In this document: positions 1-11,125 of the stretch, one piece after another
Numbering within the stretch: position 1 is the first letter of the stretch
Layout: each line of letters starts with the position of its first letter
Assembly (NCBI GenBank): GCA_009763385.1
Contig: CM019826.1
Location: 83,399,942-83,463,941, forward strand
Reading direction: 5' to 3'
DNA: 64,000 nucleotides
Source: Coix lacryma-jobi var. lacryma-jobi
Taxonomy: Eukaryota > Streptophyta > Magnoliopsida > Poales > Poaceae
Made by a program: the position numbers and the translations under genes
Notes under the pieces: generated by a model
Told to the model about the DNA's origin: nothing
Database searches by the model: none
The model's input: the letters and a program-made list of their open reading frames with translations, nothing else

Positions 1-3000
1 CACCACCCACTCTACAACCAAACCCATTATCAGCCAACCACCACCCCACAACGCCAAAACCCACCTTACACAGTCACATACCCAGCTACCCCGCAAAACC
101 AAATTCCAACAACCCACCAAGCCACCAGCGCTCTGCCACCACCACCGCCGATCCCCGCGTTACCAGCACCACAACCTGTGAAAGCCGAAGGCTCGAACCA
201 AACAACCATCAACAATCCAACATCGACCTTCGGTGTCATTCTAGCCATCACCGGAGGCTCAAACGAAGACCATGGCAACAAACGGCAGAGGAAGGAACAT
301 GCCAGACGCGTTCACCACGTGGCCGTCGAAGGACCACATAAATTCGGTCGCTGGTCTCACATCCCCATAACCTTCGATTCCAGTGACATGAAGCTAAGAG
401 ATTACCCTCACACAGATGCCATGGTGATCGAAACCAACCTCGCTGGGTGGACCGTCACCAAAATACTGGTCGATACTGGAAGCTCCGCTGACATCTTGTT
501 CGCTTCAACCTTCGACAGCATGAAGCTTGACAGAAATCTTCTGCAACCGGCCGACAACCCCCTATACGGTTTCGGTGGTCAACAAGTAAGAGCCGTCGGG
601 AAAATTCCTCTGCCCGTAACCTTCGGCGACCAAATCAACTGCAGGACGGAACACATAACATTCGATGTCGTCGACATGTTCTACCCATACAATGCCATTT
701 TTGGCCGAGGGGTCACAAACGCGTTCAATGCGGTCATCCATCCCGCCTACCTATGCATGAAACTTCCCGCGCCGAAGGGTGTCGTCGCGGTATTCGGGGA
801 CCAGGACATTGCAAGGACAGCTGAAGGGAACGTCGCTCCGGGGCAACGCAATGTACATAATTTGTCAAAACCTCAAACCCCCGGTATCAGCGTCGAAGGC
901 GAGGCCTGCAATGACAGAGTGAAGGCGGCGCCAAAGGACGAAACCAAACAAGTCCAACTCTTCGAGGGTAATGGAGAAAGAAAGGTGATCATCTCAGCCA
1001 ATCTAGACCCTCGATCAGAAGGCAACCTCGTCACCTTCCTCAGAGAAAATTCCGACACCTTCGCTTGGTCCGCCGAAGACCTAAAAGGAGTCAACAGATC
1101 AATGATCGAGCATAGCCTGAACATCAAGACAGGTTATCGCCCAATCAAACAAAAGCTTCGCAAGATGTCAGAAGAAAGAAAGGAGGCAGCGAAGGCTGAG
1201 GTAAAAAGGCTTCTGGACGCAGGCGTCATTCGCCCAGTCAAATACCCAACTTGGCTCTCAAATGTGGTCCTAGTCCAAAAGAAGAATAAAAAATGGCGAA
1301 TGTGCGTCGATTTCACTTGCTTGAACAAAGCCTGTCCGAAGGATGACTTCCCCCTCCCAAACATAAGCACCCTGGTCGACAGAGCGGCAGGCTGCCAAAT
1401 GCTATCCCTCCTCGATTGCTTCTCAGGCTATCACCAAATCTGGATGAACGAAGAAGACGAAGAAAAAACAAGCTTTATCACACCCTCGGGCACTTTTTGC
1501 TTCCGAAGAATGGCAGAAGGTTTGAAAAATGCAGGCTCAACCTTCGCTCGCATGACCTCCGAAGTTTTCAAGGATGAGCATGCAGTCTCCGCCTATGTCG
1601 ACGACCTAGTCGTTCAAAGCGAACTAAAAGAGAACCACATTCCAGACCTATCGAGGATATTCAGCAACCTCCGGTACGCCGGACTGAAACTAAACCCAGA
1701 AAAATGTGTTTTCGGGGTAAGCGAAGGCAAGTTGCTAGGTTGCATCGTCTCAGCCAGAGGAATCGAGGCCAACCCTGAGAAGATTGATGCCATCATGAAC
1801 ATGGAACCTCCGACGACCAAGAAAGCAGCTCAGCGTCTGACTGGTCGTTTGGCAGCACTTAGCAGATTCATCTCAAGATCCGCAGAGCGAGGGTTACCAT
1901 TTTTTCGAAACACTCAGAAGCAATGCTCCTTTCCACTGGGGCCCCCAGCAACAAAAGGCCTTCGAGGAGTTAAAAAAGTATCTGACCAGCTTGACTGCAT
2001 TAACCAGCCCAAGCAAGGGAGATTTATTGTTACTTTACGTCGCAGCCTCGCCTCACGCTGCAAGCGCGGTTCTCATCAAGGAGCTTCGCGCAAACGACAA
2101 GACCAGACAAGCCCCAATCTATTATGTTTCAGAAACCCTCGAGGGACCAAAGAGAAATTATTCGGAGCTTGAGAAAATAGCATACGCAGTCGTCATGGCA
2201 TCAAGAAAGCTCAAACACTATTTCCAGGCTTACGAGATCCAAGTACCTTCGTCATACCCTCTCGAGAACATTTTCAAAAACAGCGAAGCAGTGGGGAGAA
2301 TAGCAAAATGGGCAGTGGAGCTTAACAGTTATGCTATAACCTTCGTTGGTAGAACAGCGATCAAATCGCAGGTGCTGGCTGATTTCATAGCAGAATGGAC
2401 ACCCGACCCTCGCACCGGTGAGCTGCAGCAGGACCAGCTTTGGACCGTCTACGTCGACGGGGCCTGGGGTGCAACCGGAGCCGGTGCCTCGGCCATCTTA
2501 ATCTCGCCCTCCGGGTCGAAGCTGAGATACGCACGAAGGCTGGACTTCAAGTGCACAAACAACTCCGCTGAATATGAGGCTGTGATTCTGGCACTTTCAA
2601 GGTTGCGATCGTTATCAGTCCGAAGGGCGTTCATCAACACAGACTCTCAAGTCATTGCGGGGCACATTGAAAAGAACTACAAAGCAAAAGATCCAGAGCT
2701 TCAAAAGTACTTTCAGTATGTGCGAAGGTTAGAATCCTTTTTCCTCGGCATAACAGTAAAAGCGATATCGAGGACTGAGAACAATGAAGCAGATTGCTTA
2801 GCCAAAGCCGCCGCACAGCAGCTACAGCTCCCTCCGGACGTATTCTACGAGGTTTCCACTCGGTCAGCTTTCGAAGCTTCTGAAATCAGCACCAAGCTTA
2901 TCAGCACAATCCAGTGCGAGGATTGGAGGGCACCTATCATGGCCTACATCAAAGGACTGCACGAGCCCAGCTCCAAAGAAGAAGAGAACAGACTAAAGCA

Positions 3001-4144
3001 AAGAGTGCGAGGGTACAAGATTATGGATAACACCTTGTTCAAAGCTTCAGTAACCTCACCTTGGCTCAAGTGCGTGTCACAGTCCGAAGGTAACGACATC
3101 CTCAAACTCATCCACGAAGGTATATGTGGTTCACACAATGGCCCGAGGGCACTAGTAGGAAAGGCTTTCCGGCAAGGTTTCTACTGGCCAACCGCGCTGA
3201 GAGACGCTGAAACCATCGTCAAGAAGTGCGAAGGTTGTCAACTGACAGCAAAACACCAAAACACCCCAGGGGCTCCCACAACCCTCATACGCCCAACCTG
3301 GCCCCTACAAAGGTGGGCAATGGACCTCGTGGGCCCATTACCGACGGCTCCGGGGAACCTTCGCTACGCGGTGGTAGCCGTGGAATATTTCACCAAATGG
3401 ACCGAAACAAGACCGCTGTCCTCCATAACATCCCTCGCAGTAAAAAGGTTTTTCTGGCAGCAGATAGTTTGTCGCTTCGGAGTCCCCCAACATCTAACCG
3501 TCGACAACGGCACCCAGTTTGACAGCGAGGTTTTCAAAGAATTCTGTGCACAAATCGGAACAATCCTATGCTTCGCCTCAGTCCGACACCCGCAGTCCAA
3601 CGGCCTAGTCGAAAGGGCCAACGCAACAATCTTCCAATCCATATCCAAAAAATTGCAAGGCAGACCCAAAGGCAAATGGGCAAACGAGCTAACTGCAGTC
3701 ACCTGGTCTCACAATACCTCCGAATGCAGAGCAACCAAATTCACACCCTTCAAACTTTTGTTCGGCGAAGAAGCCGTGTTACCAGAGGAGCTAAGATTCA
3801 TCTCACCAAGAACAACCCTCGCAAGTGATGAGCCAGCCATACTAACCGACAAGGACTTGCTAGAAGAAACAAGATGCAGCGCAGTTCACAACCTGCGCAA
3901 ATATCAGGAAGAGACCAAGAAGTGGAGAGATAAAAAGGTCAGAATCAAGAACCTGCAGAAGGGTGACCTCGTCCTCATCCGAAAACAAAACGCCAGCATG
4001 GCCGGAAAGTTCCAGCCTAAGTGGACAGGCCCGTTCCTGATCGCAGAATGCAATCGCCCAGGCTCTTTCCACCTCTCCGACAGCGAAGGTAATATCCTAC
4101 CACACACCTGGAACATCGACGACCTTCGCAAATTCTACCCATAG
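1..4144 (+). CDS. Gag(C-term)-protease-RT-RNaseH-aRNaseH-integrase polyprotein, one frameshift
   Basis: The frame is already open at base 1 (proline/glutamine-rich gag tail), so the start lies outside. In order: aspartic protease with DTGSS at 472-486; reverse transcriptase with YVDD at 1594-1605; the RT-linked RNase H (about 2010-2280); a second, archaeal-type RNase H (about 2440-2820, YVDGAWG and NNSAEYEA motifs); and integrase with an HHCC zinc finger (about 3110-3240) and D,D,E residues near 3317, 3499 and 3607. The stop is TAG at 4142-4144. The frame changes once, at a run of six T at 1900-1905, where the run is one base longer than the conserved frame allows. Two long open frames (to 2172 and from 1991) overlap there. 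Dual RNase H places it in the Tat clade. It is probably inactive as read, but the single indel could be a sequencing error. Confidence 0.93.
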
Positions 4145-4445
4145 CGGAGCCTTAGCGACCCCTCGCGCTATGTAATTTTTGTCACTTTCTATGTTACCTA
4201 CTCTCATGTACTTAACAAAAACAGGAGCTGCACTCTTTTTCCTTACGAAGGGGCGTAAGGTTTTTTAACGAGGCAGTGTCCAAAGCACAAATACAGGCTA
4301 GAACCCCCCAAAAAAGCAAAGTCTCCAGCTTTCCACTTCCAAGCATCGAAAAAGCGGATCTCTTTCAAGAGCGCTACATTCGATGAAAACCCGCTAAGAT
4401 TGCTTTGCAAAACGTTCCTGTTCTTTTCAAAGCAAACTTCACCTC

Positions 4446-5062
4446 CGCCTAAAAAGGGGAGGAAAGTCGAGCACCCTGGCACAAACGACAGGGGCTCGCA
4501 AAAGCAATTTCCACCTCCGCCTAAGACAAGGGGAGGTCGAAAAAGTCGAGCACCCTGGCACAAACGACAGGGGCTCGCAAAAGCAATTTCCACCTCCGCC
4601 TAAGACAAGGGGAGGTCGAAAAAGTCGAGCACCCTGGCACAAACGACAGGGGCTCGCAAAACCAATTTCCACCTCCGCCTAAGACAAGGGGAGGTCGAAA
4701 AAGTCGAGCACCCTGGCACAAACGACAGGGGCTCGCAAAAGCAATTTCCACCTCCGCCTAAGACAAGGGGAGGTCGAAAAAGTCGAGCACCCTGGCACAA
4801 ACGACAGGGGCTCGCAAAAGCAATTTCCACCTCCGCCTAAGACAAGGGGAGGTCGAAAAAGTCGAGCACCCTGGCACAAACGACAGGGGCTCGCAAAACC
4901 AATTTCCACCTCCGCCTAAGACAAGGGAGGTCGAAAAAGTCGAGCACCCTGGCACAAACGACAGGGGCTCGCAAAAGCAAACTCACCTCCGCCTAAGATA
5001 AGGGGAGGAAAGTCGAGCACCCTGGCACAAATGACAGGGGCTCGCAAAAAAGCAACTTCACC
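4446..5062 (+). repeat. Tandem array, 79-bp unit, about 8 copies
   Basis: The unit contains CACCCTGGCACAAACGACAG and GGGGCTCGCAAAAGCAA, and recurs at 79-bp spacing (4466, 4545, 4624 and onward). The last copies are diverged or shortened. It begins about 300 bp after the polyprotein stop and lies between the sense and antisense coding regions. Open frames read from it on the minus strand are repeat artefacts with a 26-residue period. A tandem array at this position is typical of Grande-type elements; its function is unknown. Confidence 0.95.
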
Positions 5063-5195
5063 TCCGCCAGAAATAAGGGAGGGCGCGAAGTCCAAAAAGT
5101 CAAGCTTTCTCGCTCAAGCAAACCAGGCATCGGCGCGGGCCCCACTTTCTCCGCCCCGCCCGAGCCCTCCAAGCCAGGCCTCGGCGCGGGGCCAC

Positions 5196-6345
5196 ATCAA
5201 CGCGATCAAAAAGAAACGCGCGAGCCCCGCTAAAAGAAAAAGGGGGCGTCGCTGTTTTTTCAAAACAAGCTCACGAGAGCAAACGCGCGAGCCTCGCTAA
5301 AGAAAAAGGGGGCGTCGCTGTTTTTTCAAAACAAGCTCACGAGAGCAAACGCGCGAGCCTCGCTAAAGAAAAAGGGGGCGTCGCTGTTTTTCAAAACAAG
5401 CTCACGAGAGCAACGCGCGAGCCTCGCTAAAGAAAAAGGGGGCGTCGCTGTTTTTTTCAAAACAAGCTCACGAGAGCAAACGCGCGAGCCTCGCTAAAGA
5501 AAAAGGGGGCGTCGCTGTTTTTTCAAAACAAGCTCACGAGAGCAAACGCGCGAGCCTCGCTAAAGAAAAAGGGGGGCGTCGCTGTTTTTCAAATCAAGCT
5601 CACGAGAGCAACGCCGAGCCTCGCTAAGAAAAGGAGGGCTCGCTTTTTCAAACAGCTCACGAGAGCAACGCGCGAGCCTCGCTAAAGAAAAAGGGGGCGT
5701 CGCTGTTTTTTCAAACAAGCTCACGAGAGCAAACGCGCGAGCCTCGCTAAAGAAAAAGGGGGCGTCGCTGTTTTTTCAAAACAAGCTCACGAGAGCAAAC
5801 GCGCGAGCCTCGCTAAAGAAAAAGGGGGCGGTCGCTGTTTTTTTCCAAACAAGCTCACGAGAGCAAACGCGCGAGCCTCGCTAAAGAAAAAGGGGGCGTC
5901 GCTGTTTTTTCAAAACAAGCTCACGAGAGCAAACTCGCGAGCCTCGCTAAAGAAAAAGGGGGCGTCGCTGTTTTTTCAAAACAAGCTCACGAGAGCAAAA
6001 CGCGCGAGCCTCGCTAAAGAAAAAGGGGGCGTCGCTGTTTTTTCAAATCAAGCTCACGAGAGCAAACGCGCGAGCCTCGCTAAAGAAAAAGGGGGCGTCG
6101 CTGTTTTTTCAAAACAAGCTCACGAGAGCAAACGCGCGAGCCTCGCTAAAGAAAAAGGGGGCGTCGCTGTTTTTTCAAAACAAGCTCACGAGAGCAAACG
6201 CGCGAGCCTCGCTAAAGAAAAAGGGGGCGTCGCTGTTTTTTTCAAAACAAGCTCACGAGAGCAAACGCGCGAGCCTCGCTAAAGAAAAAGGGGGCGTCGC
6301 TGTTTTTCAAAACAAGCTCACAGGAGTAATACGCGCGAGCCTCGC
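5196..6345 (+). repeat. Tandem array, 66-bp unit, about 17 copies
   Basis: The unit reads roughly CGCGCGAGCCTCGCTAAAGA, then AAAAGGGGGCGTCGCTG, a T run, CAAAACAAG and CTCACGAGAGC. Copies are 65-67 bp, differing mainly in T-run and A-run length, with a few degenerate copies near 5590-5660. It follows the 79-bp array and ends about 140 bp beyond the stop of the antisense gene. Sense and antisense transcripts would converge in this array. Confidence 0.95.
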
Positions 6346-6487
6346 TAAGATTCAAGCAGGGCGTCACCGTTAAAACAACTTAACAAACGTCAAAATAGCA
6401 CAGCAAATATGGCACACAACCCATACGCTTCTCATACCGTTACAAAACAATGTTACAACAACAAACATATCCCAAAATAAAAAATCC

Positions 6488-9400
6488 TTACAAGGGACCA
6501 CCGCTCCCCTCTTTTAACTCCAAATCATCCAAACCTTCGGCCTCCACCTCAAACCCCCCCTCCACTGGAACCAGGGGTCCCCACAACAAAGGAACTGCAG
6601 GGACAATTGGCAGCTCCCCGGGCAAAACCCTCGCCCTATACATGTACCTATGCCTCGTCTCAACTTCCGAAGGTTCCTCCTTCGGGATCACAAGCGCCCC
6701 ATCCGAACCAACTTCAAGCTCCTTTCGACCAAACAAATATTCCAAAGCCGTGTTCTCGTCAATATCATCATCACCGACAGCTTGCGAAGTCGACGAAGAC
6801 CCAAACAAATAACGATCGGCTTGGCGGTCTGTATAGTCTGCCTCGCGCCAAAATCGACTCGACCTACTATTCTTTAAATCATATCTCCGCACCTTCGACC
6901 ACCAAAAACGTTCAAAGGAAAGCGAAGGATACTTAAATCTAGCGCGAGCCCATGATTCACCAGTTATAAAAACATCTTGGTAGTTCAACATCAGCGGGGT
7001 CACGTCGAACACGTCTAGCACGGTTCCGTCAGGAACCTGCATGTTACACAAAAATACGAGATGTCTCAGCCTCGCCAAGTTTTTACAAACAACCATAGTA
7101 TCTACAAAAATGCCTCCCTCGCCCCAACAAACCCAGGCATCACACCTGCCCAGCGTCCCCCCGATTGATGTCCGCACCCTCGCCAGCGGCGGCAGTCGAG
7201 GTCCCAGCTGACGCCTCCTCCGCCGTGTTCTCCTTCGCGGCATCTCCTTCCACGATCGGCCCGCTCCCGGTCAACGCCTCGATCTCGGCGAGCGTAACCC
7301 CCCCACAGCTTGGCTCAGGAGCGGCTTCGGGGTCACCCCTCGCTGCATCTTCCGTGGTCGGCGAGGGCATCGCATCTCGTCGAGCCTACAAGAAAAATAA
7401 AGGACAAACCTCGCCAAAATCAACAAGCAACCCCTCTAAAACAAAAGCAACACAGACCACAAAACTTAAACAAAGGTGCGAACCTGGCGCGTAGCCTCGG
7501 CAGCTTCTTCGAAGGCGAGAGCCCGGCCACCTCCGGAGATCCAAAACTTGCGAAGCAAACGCATCGCACAGTTCCGGACATCTGCGTCATCAACCTTCAT
7601 CTGGCGAACCTCTTCAACCGTCGGAAAGACATGGCTCGGCCTTTTGACCTTGCGAAGATGATCACAATCCGCCAGTCGAAGCGTGCTTGCCATTGCCAAG
7701 GCCCCGGCGTAGCCACCAAAATCGGCTGCATTGGAGACTAGCGAGCTAAACACATCAAGCTCGTTGCCCAGCCAGCCCTCGAAGGCCTCTGCATCAACCG
7801 CAGGCAACGGCTCTCCGGCCGAACCCCCAGCCTCGGTCAGACAACAATCAAGTTTACGCTTGACGTTCTCCATGCTCGCCCGCCAAGAATTCTTCAAATC
7901 AACTAGCCGACCCTCGGCCTCGGCTAAAGCCTTGTCTTTCTCCTTTCCCGCGGCGATCAGATCAGCATTACGCTTCGCCAGCTCAACCGCCTCCTCTCGA
8001 GCCTCCGCGGCCTTCTCCGAAGCAATTCTCATCTCACTTTCTCTGTTCACCAGGCTCCGCGCTAGCTTGCTGTTCTCCTTCTCAAGTTCAGTCATATGAT
8101 TCCTCATAAACTCCATGTCGGCGCTAACCTTCCGCCTCGCTGAGCGGTTCAAGAGCATCAGCTCCGCCAATTTGACGTCAACATCATCCAAGGTGTCGCC
8201 AACCGCTTGACCCGCAAGAAGGACCTCCGCCTCCGGCACACAAATGCGGCCGAAGATCCGGCCCAGAAAACGCCTTTCCTCCGGGCTACACTGCAGGTGG
8301 CAACCCCGAAGGTCCGGACTGGTGAACAGTGCAGTGGCCGGATCAGAAATCCCAAGCTCCCTGGCGTATTCTGGAAGGCTCGACCGGCTAGCCTCGCCAA
8401 ACGGCCTTTTTCCCCGCGACCGCGCAGAGTCAAGTTCCCCATCAAACTCTGCCCCCTCCACCCAGAGGTGTGAGCCCGCGAAGCTGGGAACCGCACCTCG
8501 TCGAGGGCCACCCGGCTCAATATCTCGTGAAAGCTCATCTGCGCCCCGGGTAGCCATCCCACCAACAACCGGCGAGGCTCCGCCTCCAATCGACACCTCC
8601 TCATCCGTGTCATGCCCTCCAGAAGAACCCTCGCTACCATCTTCAGACGAACCCTCGCCCGTCCCCCCCTCCTTCGCGTCCTTCTCCACCTCATCATCAG
8701 ATTCATCCTCGTCGCCCGAAAGTTGGACCAAAGCACCGATCCCTCCAACGCGAGGCACGCGTGCCCCGACCGAACTGGCACCCCGGCCGCTCCGAGCCGC
8801 GGCCAAAGAAGCGCCCGCACCAACAGAGCCAGTAGCGACCCTCGTCGCAAGCACCTTCGCTCGTCCGCCAGCCCCTCCACGGCCTCGACCACGGCCCCGC
8901 TTCGGCCGAGACACGATCTCCGCTTCTCCCGAAGCCTTCCGCTTCCTTTTCTTCGGCGCGTCGTCGCTCGAAGGAGCAGGCCAGTCGGCGTACCGAATAC
9001 CAAGAATATCAAACATTCTGTTCACGCGACCTTCGCCGCCCACCAAGCTATGGATAGTTTTCACTTCCAGTGGGGAAAGCTTCCCCACGAGCTCGTCCGT
9101 CCACTGTTGAACTCGTTTAAAAACAGCTTCGTTCCCATCCTCGCGCCTCGGAAATTTTTTAAGAGTTCTTTCCCACACCTTCTCTAGATCCAAACTAGGC
9201 TTCTTCAAGCCCCTACCTTCGTACCTCGGGTCATCCTCCACAACGAACCAAGTTTGCCTCCGGCCAAGAGGCCAAATCTTGGCACAGCAATATTCCTCCA
9301 CCAAATCACGGGCGCACTGGGAACGCGCAACAACCCTCAGGCAATCAACAGCAGCATGGGCCTCGATGCTCATCTTAGCCTCGGCACCCACATCTCCAAG

Positions 9401-9988
9401 CACCGGAAGCTCGCCGCAAAGCTCGGAGCTGTCACTAAGTTTGTAATAGAACCAGAACTCCTGCCATCCGCTGCTCCACTTGTTCCTCTGTGCTTGCACC
9501 GGCAGCTCCGCGCCGGCGCGATGGCAAAAAGTGTACACCGCAAATTGCCCAAGGCTGGTCTTGCCCTCGCTGTCCGTAATCTTGCGAGGCTGCATGTGAA
9601 CGCGATGAGTACGAACAAAACCCTCGACATGCGGGACAACCCCCTGAGACCTGCAGGCCCAGACGTAGACCGACATCTTTGTGAAGCAAGAAGGCGTAAG
9701 CTGATGAAACCGCAGGTTGAACCTTCGCAAGACCGAAGTCACGAAGGAGTCAGCTGGGAAGCGAAGGCCAGCCGAAAAGAACTCTTCAAACACCACAACC
9801 TCGTCAGCATCCGGCTTCGGCACGGTCTCCCCACTGCTGGCCCTCGCTCTGCCTTCCTCAATCCAGCCCCACCGCACGTAAGATGCAACCTCACTTGCAC
9901 AAACCCGGCTCAAACCAAACTCAAAGCTAATCCCCTCATCCGCGGCTGCGGGAGAAACAGCGCGAGCAGTTTGCTTCAACCTAGCCAT
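6488..9988 (-). CDS. Antisense spliced ORF of the Tat element: Transposase_28-like protein with H3-tail-like N-terminus
   Basis: I read three exons on the minus strand: 9988-7484, 7385-7146 and 7036-6488. They have GT-AG introns of 98 and 109 bp and all junctions are in phase 0, giving 1,097 codons with no internal stop. The start at 9988 is the first ATG after a TATA box. The protein opens MARLKQTARA, close to the histone H3 tail. Residues about 20-240 resemble the plant 'putative gypsy type transposon' family (PF04195). Then come a PKKRKRK nuclear signal (345-351), a basic RPKRGRGRGRG tract (361-371), an acidic stretch (425-440) and a coiled coil (about 632-712). The C-terminus (916-1097) matches nothing I recognise. 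Antisense ORFs at this position are known in Grande-type elements, but their role is not. The splicing and domain roles are my inference; the open frames are direct. It is intact while the sense polyprotein is broken. Confidence 0.85.
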
Positions 9989-10134
9989 CTGTTCAACTGC
10001 AAACACTACCGAACAACGAACGCCTACCTCAACCCTCGCAGACAAGCTCAAACAAACCTTCGCTACAAGCAAATTGCAACAGCAAGATGGCTATAGCAAC
10101 AGAGAGCACAATCGAAACTCCACACCTACTCGTG

Positions 10135-10143
10135 CTTTTTATA
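10135..10143 (-). promoter_or_regulatory. TATA box for the antisense gene
   Basis: The minus strand reads TATAAAAAG here, 147 bp before the ATG at 9988. No other ATG occurs on that strand between the two, so the antisense gene plausibly has its own promoter just inside the 3' LTR. Inferred from position and motif only. Confidence 0.55.
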
Positions 10144-10350
10144 GGCCGGGAAAACAAGCCCCTCACCCGACGAAGTCGGCACGACAACCAAAGAACGCGG
10201 CGCAAAAAACGAAACAGGCCTCAACAGTATAAAACAACAACGCAACGGCCCAGCCCAAAGCAGCCGCGGGCGTCGCTGCCGAGGGCCCCTTTCTGTCCCC
10301 ATTAAAAGGCGCTGCTTGGGCCTAAACACGGTTTTTAGATCCAAGACAAC

Positions 10351-10360
10351 GAGGGGCTAC
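10351..10360 (+). other. Polypurine tract of the Tat element
   Basis: GAGGGGCTAC directly precedes the TG that opens the 3' LTR, the position of the plus-strand primer for LTR elements. Confidence 0.6.
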
Positions 10361-11120
10361 TGTTGGGGGAAAGGACCCTCGGCAGAGGCGCCGCCCGAAC
10401 TGGTGGTCGAAATCAGCCCTCGCGCAACGATCTGGTGCGCTTGCGAGGTCCCTCTCCTATTGGAGACCGTCACCCTGACCCCCGGATGCGGGGACAACCC
10501 TCGTCGCTTTGTTGTACTTTTGTGCAGGTCTGAGGCGACGGTCGCACCGCAGGAAACCTTCGCTGACTCACGACGCCACCTTCGCTAGGAGCGAAGGTCC
10601 AGGCAAGCAGCGAAGGTACAGGCAGGCAGCGAGTGTGCGCTGCACCAAAGGCAAGCGAGACCGAAGGTCCGGCGAGCACGGCCGAAGGCTAAAACCTTCG
10701 TCCTTCTCCCGGGAGGCAAGTGAAGCCGGAAGTCCGGCAGATGACGGAGGTGTGCAGGCCCAAGGGCGAGCGCAGCCGAAGGTCAGGGCCGCCGCACCTC
10801 TCCCCGAAGGTGAACAAGGGCCAGGTGGCAGCGCGCTGGAGTGTGACCGACTAAGGTTTCCGCTTCAGCTGTGTATTTACATTTTTGCCCTTCCTCCCTG
10901 CGCGGAGGCGAAGAATCTTTGCTGTACCCTTTTGTAATTTGGCCCGTGCCCCTTGGCATTCCCTATAAATACCAGGGGGATGAACAGTGTAAGCGGGACC
11001 TGGGGGGGGAATTCGAGTACTTTCCGTTTCCGTTTCACCTTCGCTATTGCATCCGACGCTTGGCCACCTTCGCTCTCTCCCCTGCACAAGTGCGGAGGTT
11101 GGGCAAGTGTGTTCCCAACA
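10361..11120 (+). repeat. 3' LTR of the Tat element (760 bp)
   Basis: It starts TGTTGGGGGA and ends TTCCCAACA, so the termini form a TGTTGGG/CCCAACA inverted repeat with TG...CA ends. A TATAAAT box lies at 10964-10970. The sequence switches to copia gag homology immediately after 11120, which fixes the right boundary. CCTTCG-rich stretches recur through the first 500 bp. Confidence 0.92.
10964..10970 (+). promoter_or_regulatory. TATA box in the Tat 3' LTR
   Basis: TATAAAT lies about 150 bp before the LTR end in a CCCTATAAATACC context, the expected place for the U3 promoter of a gypsy LTR. Confidence 0.6.
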
Positions 11121-11125
11121 GTGTC

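Larger units (their letters stand above)
1..11120 (+). mobile_element. Ty3/gypsy LTR retrotransposon, Tat lineage (Grande/Retand-like), 5' part outside window
   Basis: The order protease, RT, RNase H, a second RNase H and integrase identifies Ty3/gypsy, and the second archaeal-type RNase H is the mark of the Tat clade. Downstream of integrase come two tandem arrays, a gene on the opposite strand, a purine tract and a 3' LTR beginning TGTTGGG and ending CCCAACA. This layout is known from Grande-type elements. The 5' LTR, primer site and most of gag lie left of the window. The element ends inside the gag of a copia element, so it is a nested insertion. The expected 5-bp target duplication on this side is GTGTC (11121-11125); its partner cannot be seen. 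Confidence 0.93.

Noticed and set aside
4243..4955. Series of overlapping minus-strand frames with PGCSTF/CLRRRW motifs
   Set aside because: They are translations of the 79-bp tandem array; the protein period equals the DNA repeat.
5196..6345. Possible CRISPR-like array
   Set aside because: Units are directly adjacent 66-bp tandem repeats without unique spacers, in a plant retrotransposon.
9962..9988. A histone H3 gene
   Set aside because: Similarity stops after nine residues; the rest is unrelated to histones.
8244..10096. Long plus-strand frames (8244-9110 and 9254-10096)
   Set aside because: They are the complement of the well-supported antisense gene exon 1, are rich in proline and arginine as expected of a shadow frame, and show no domain.
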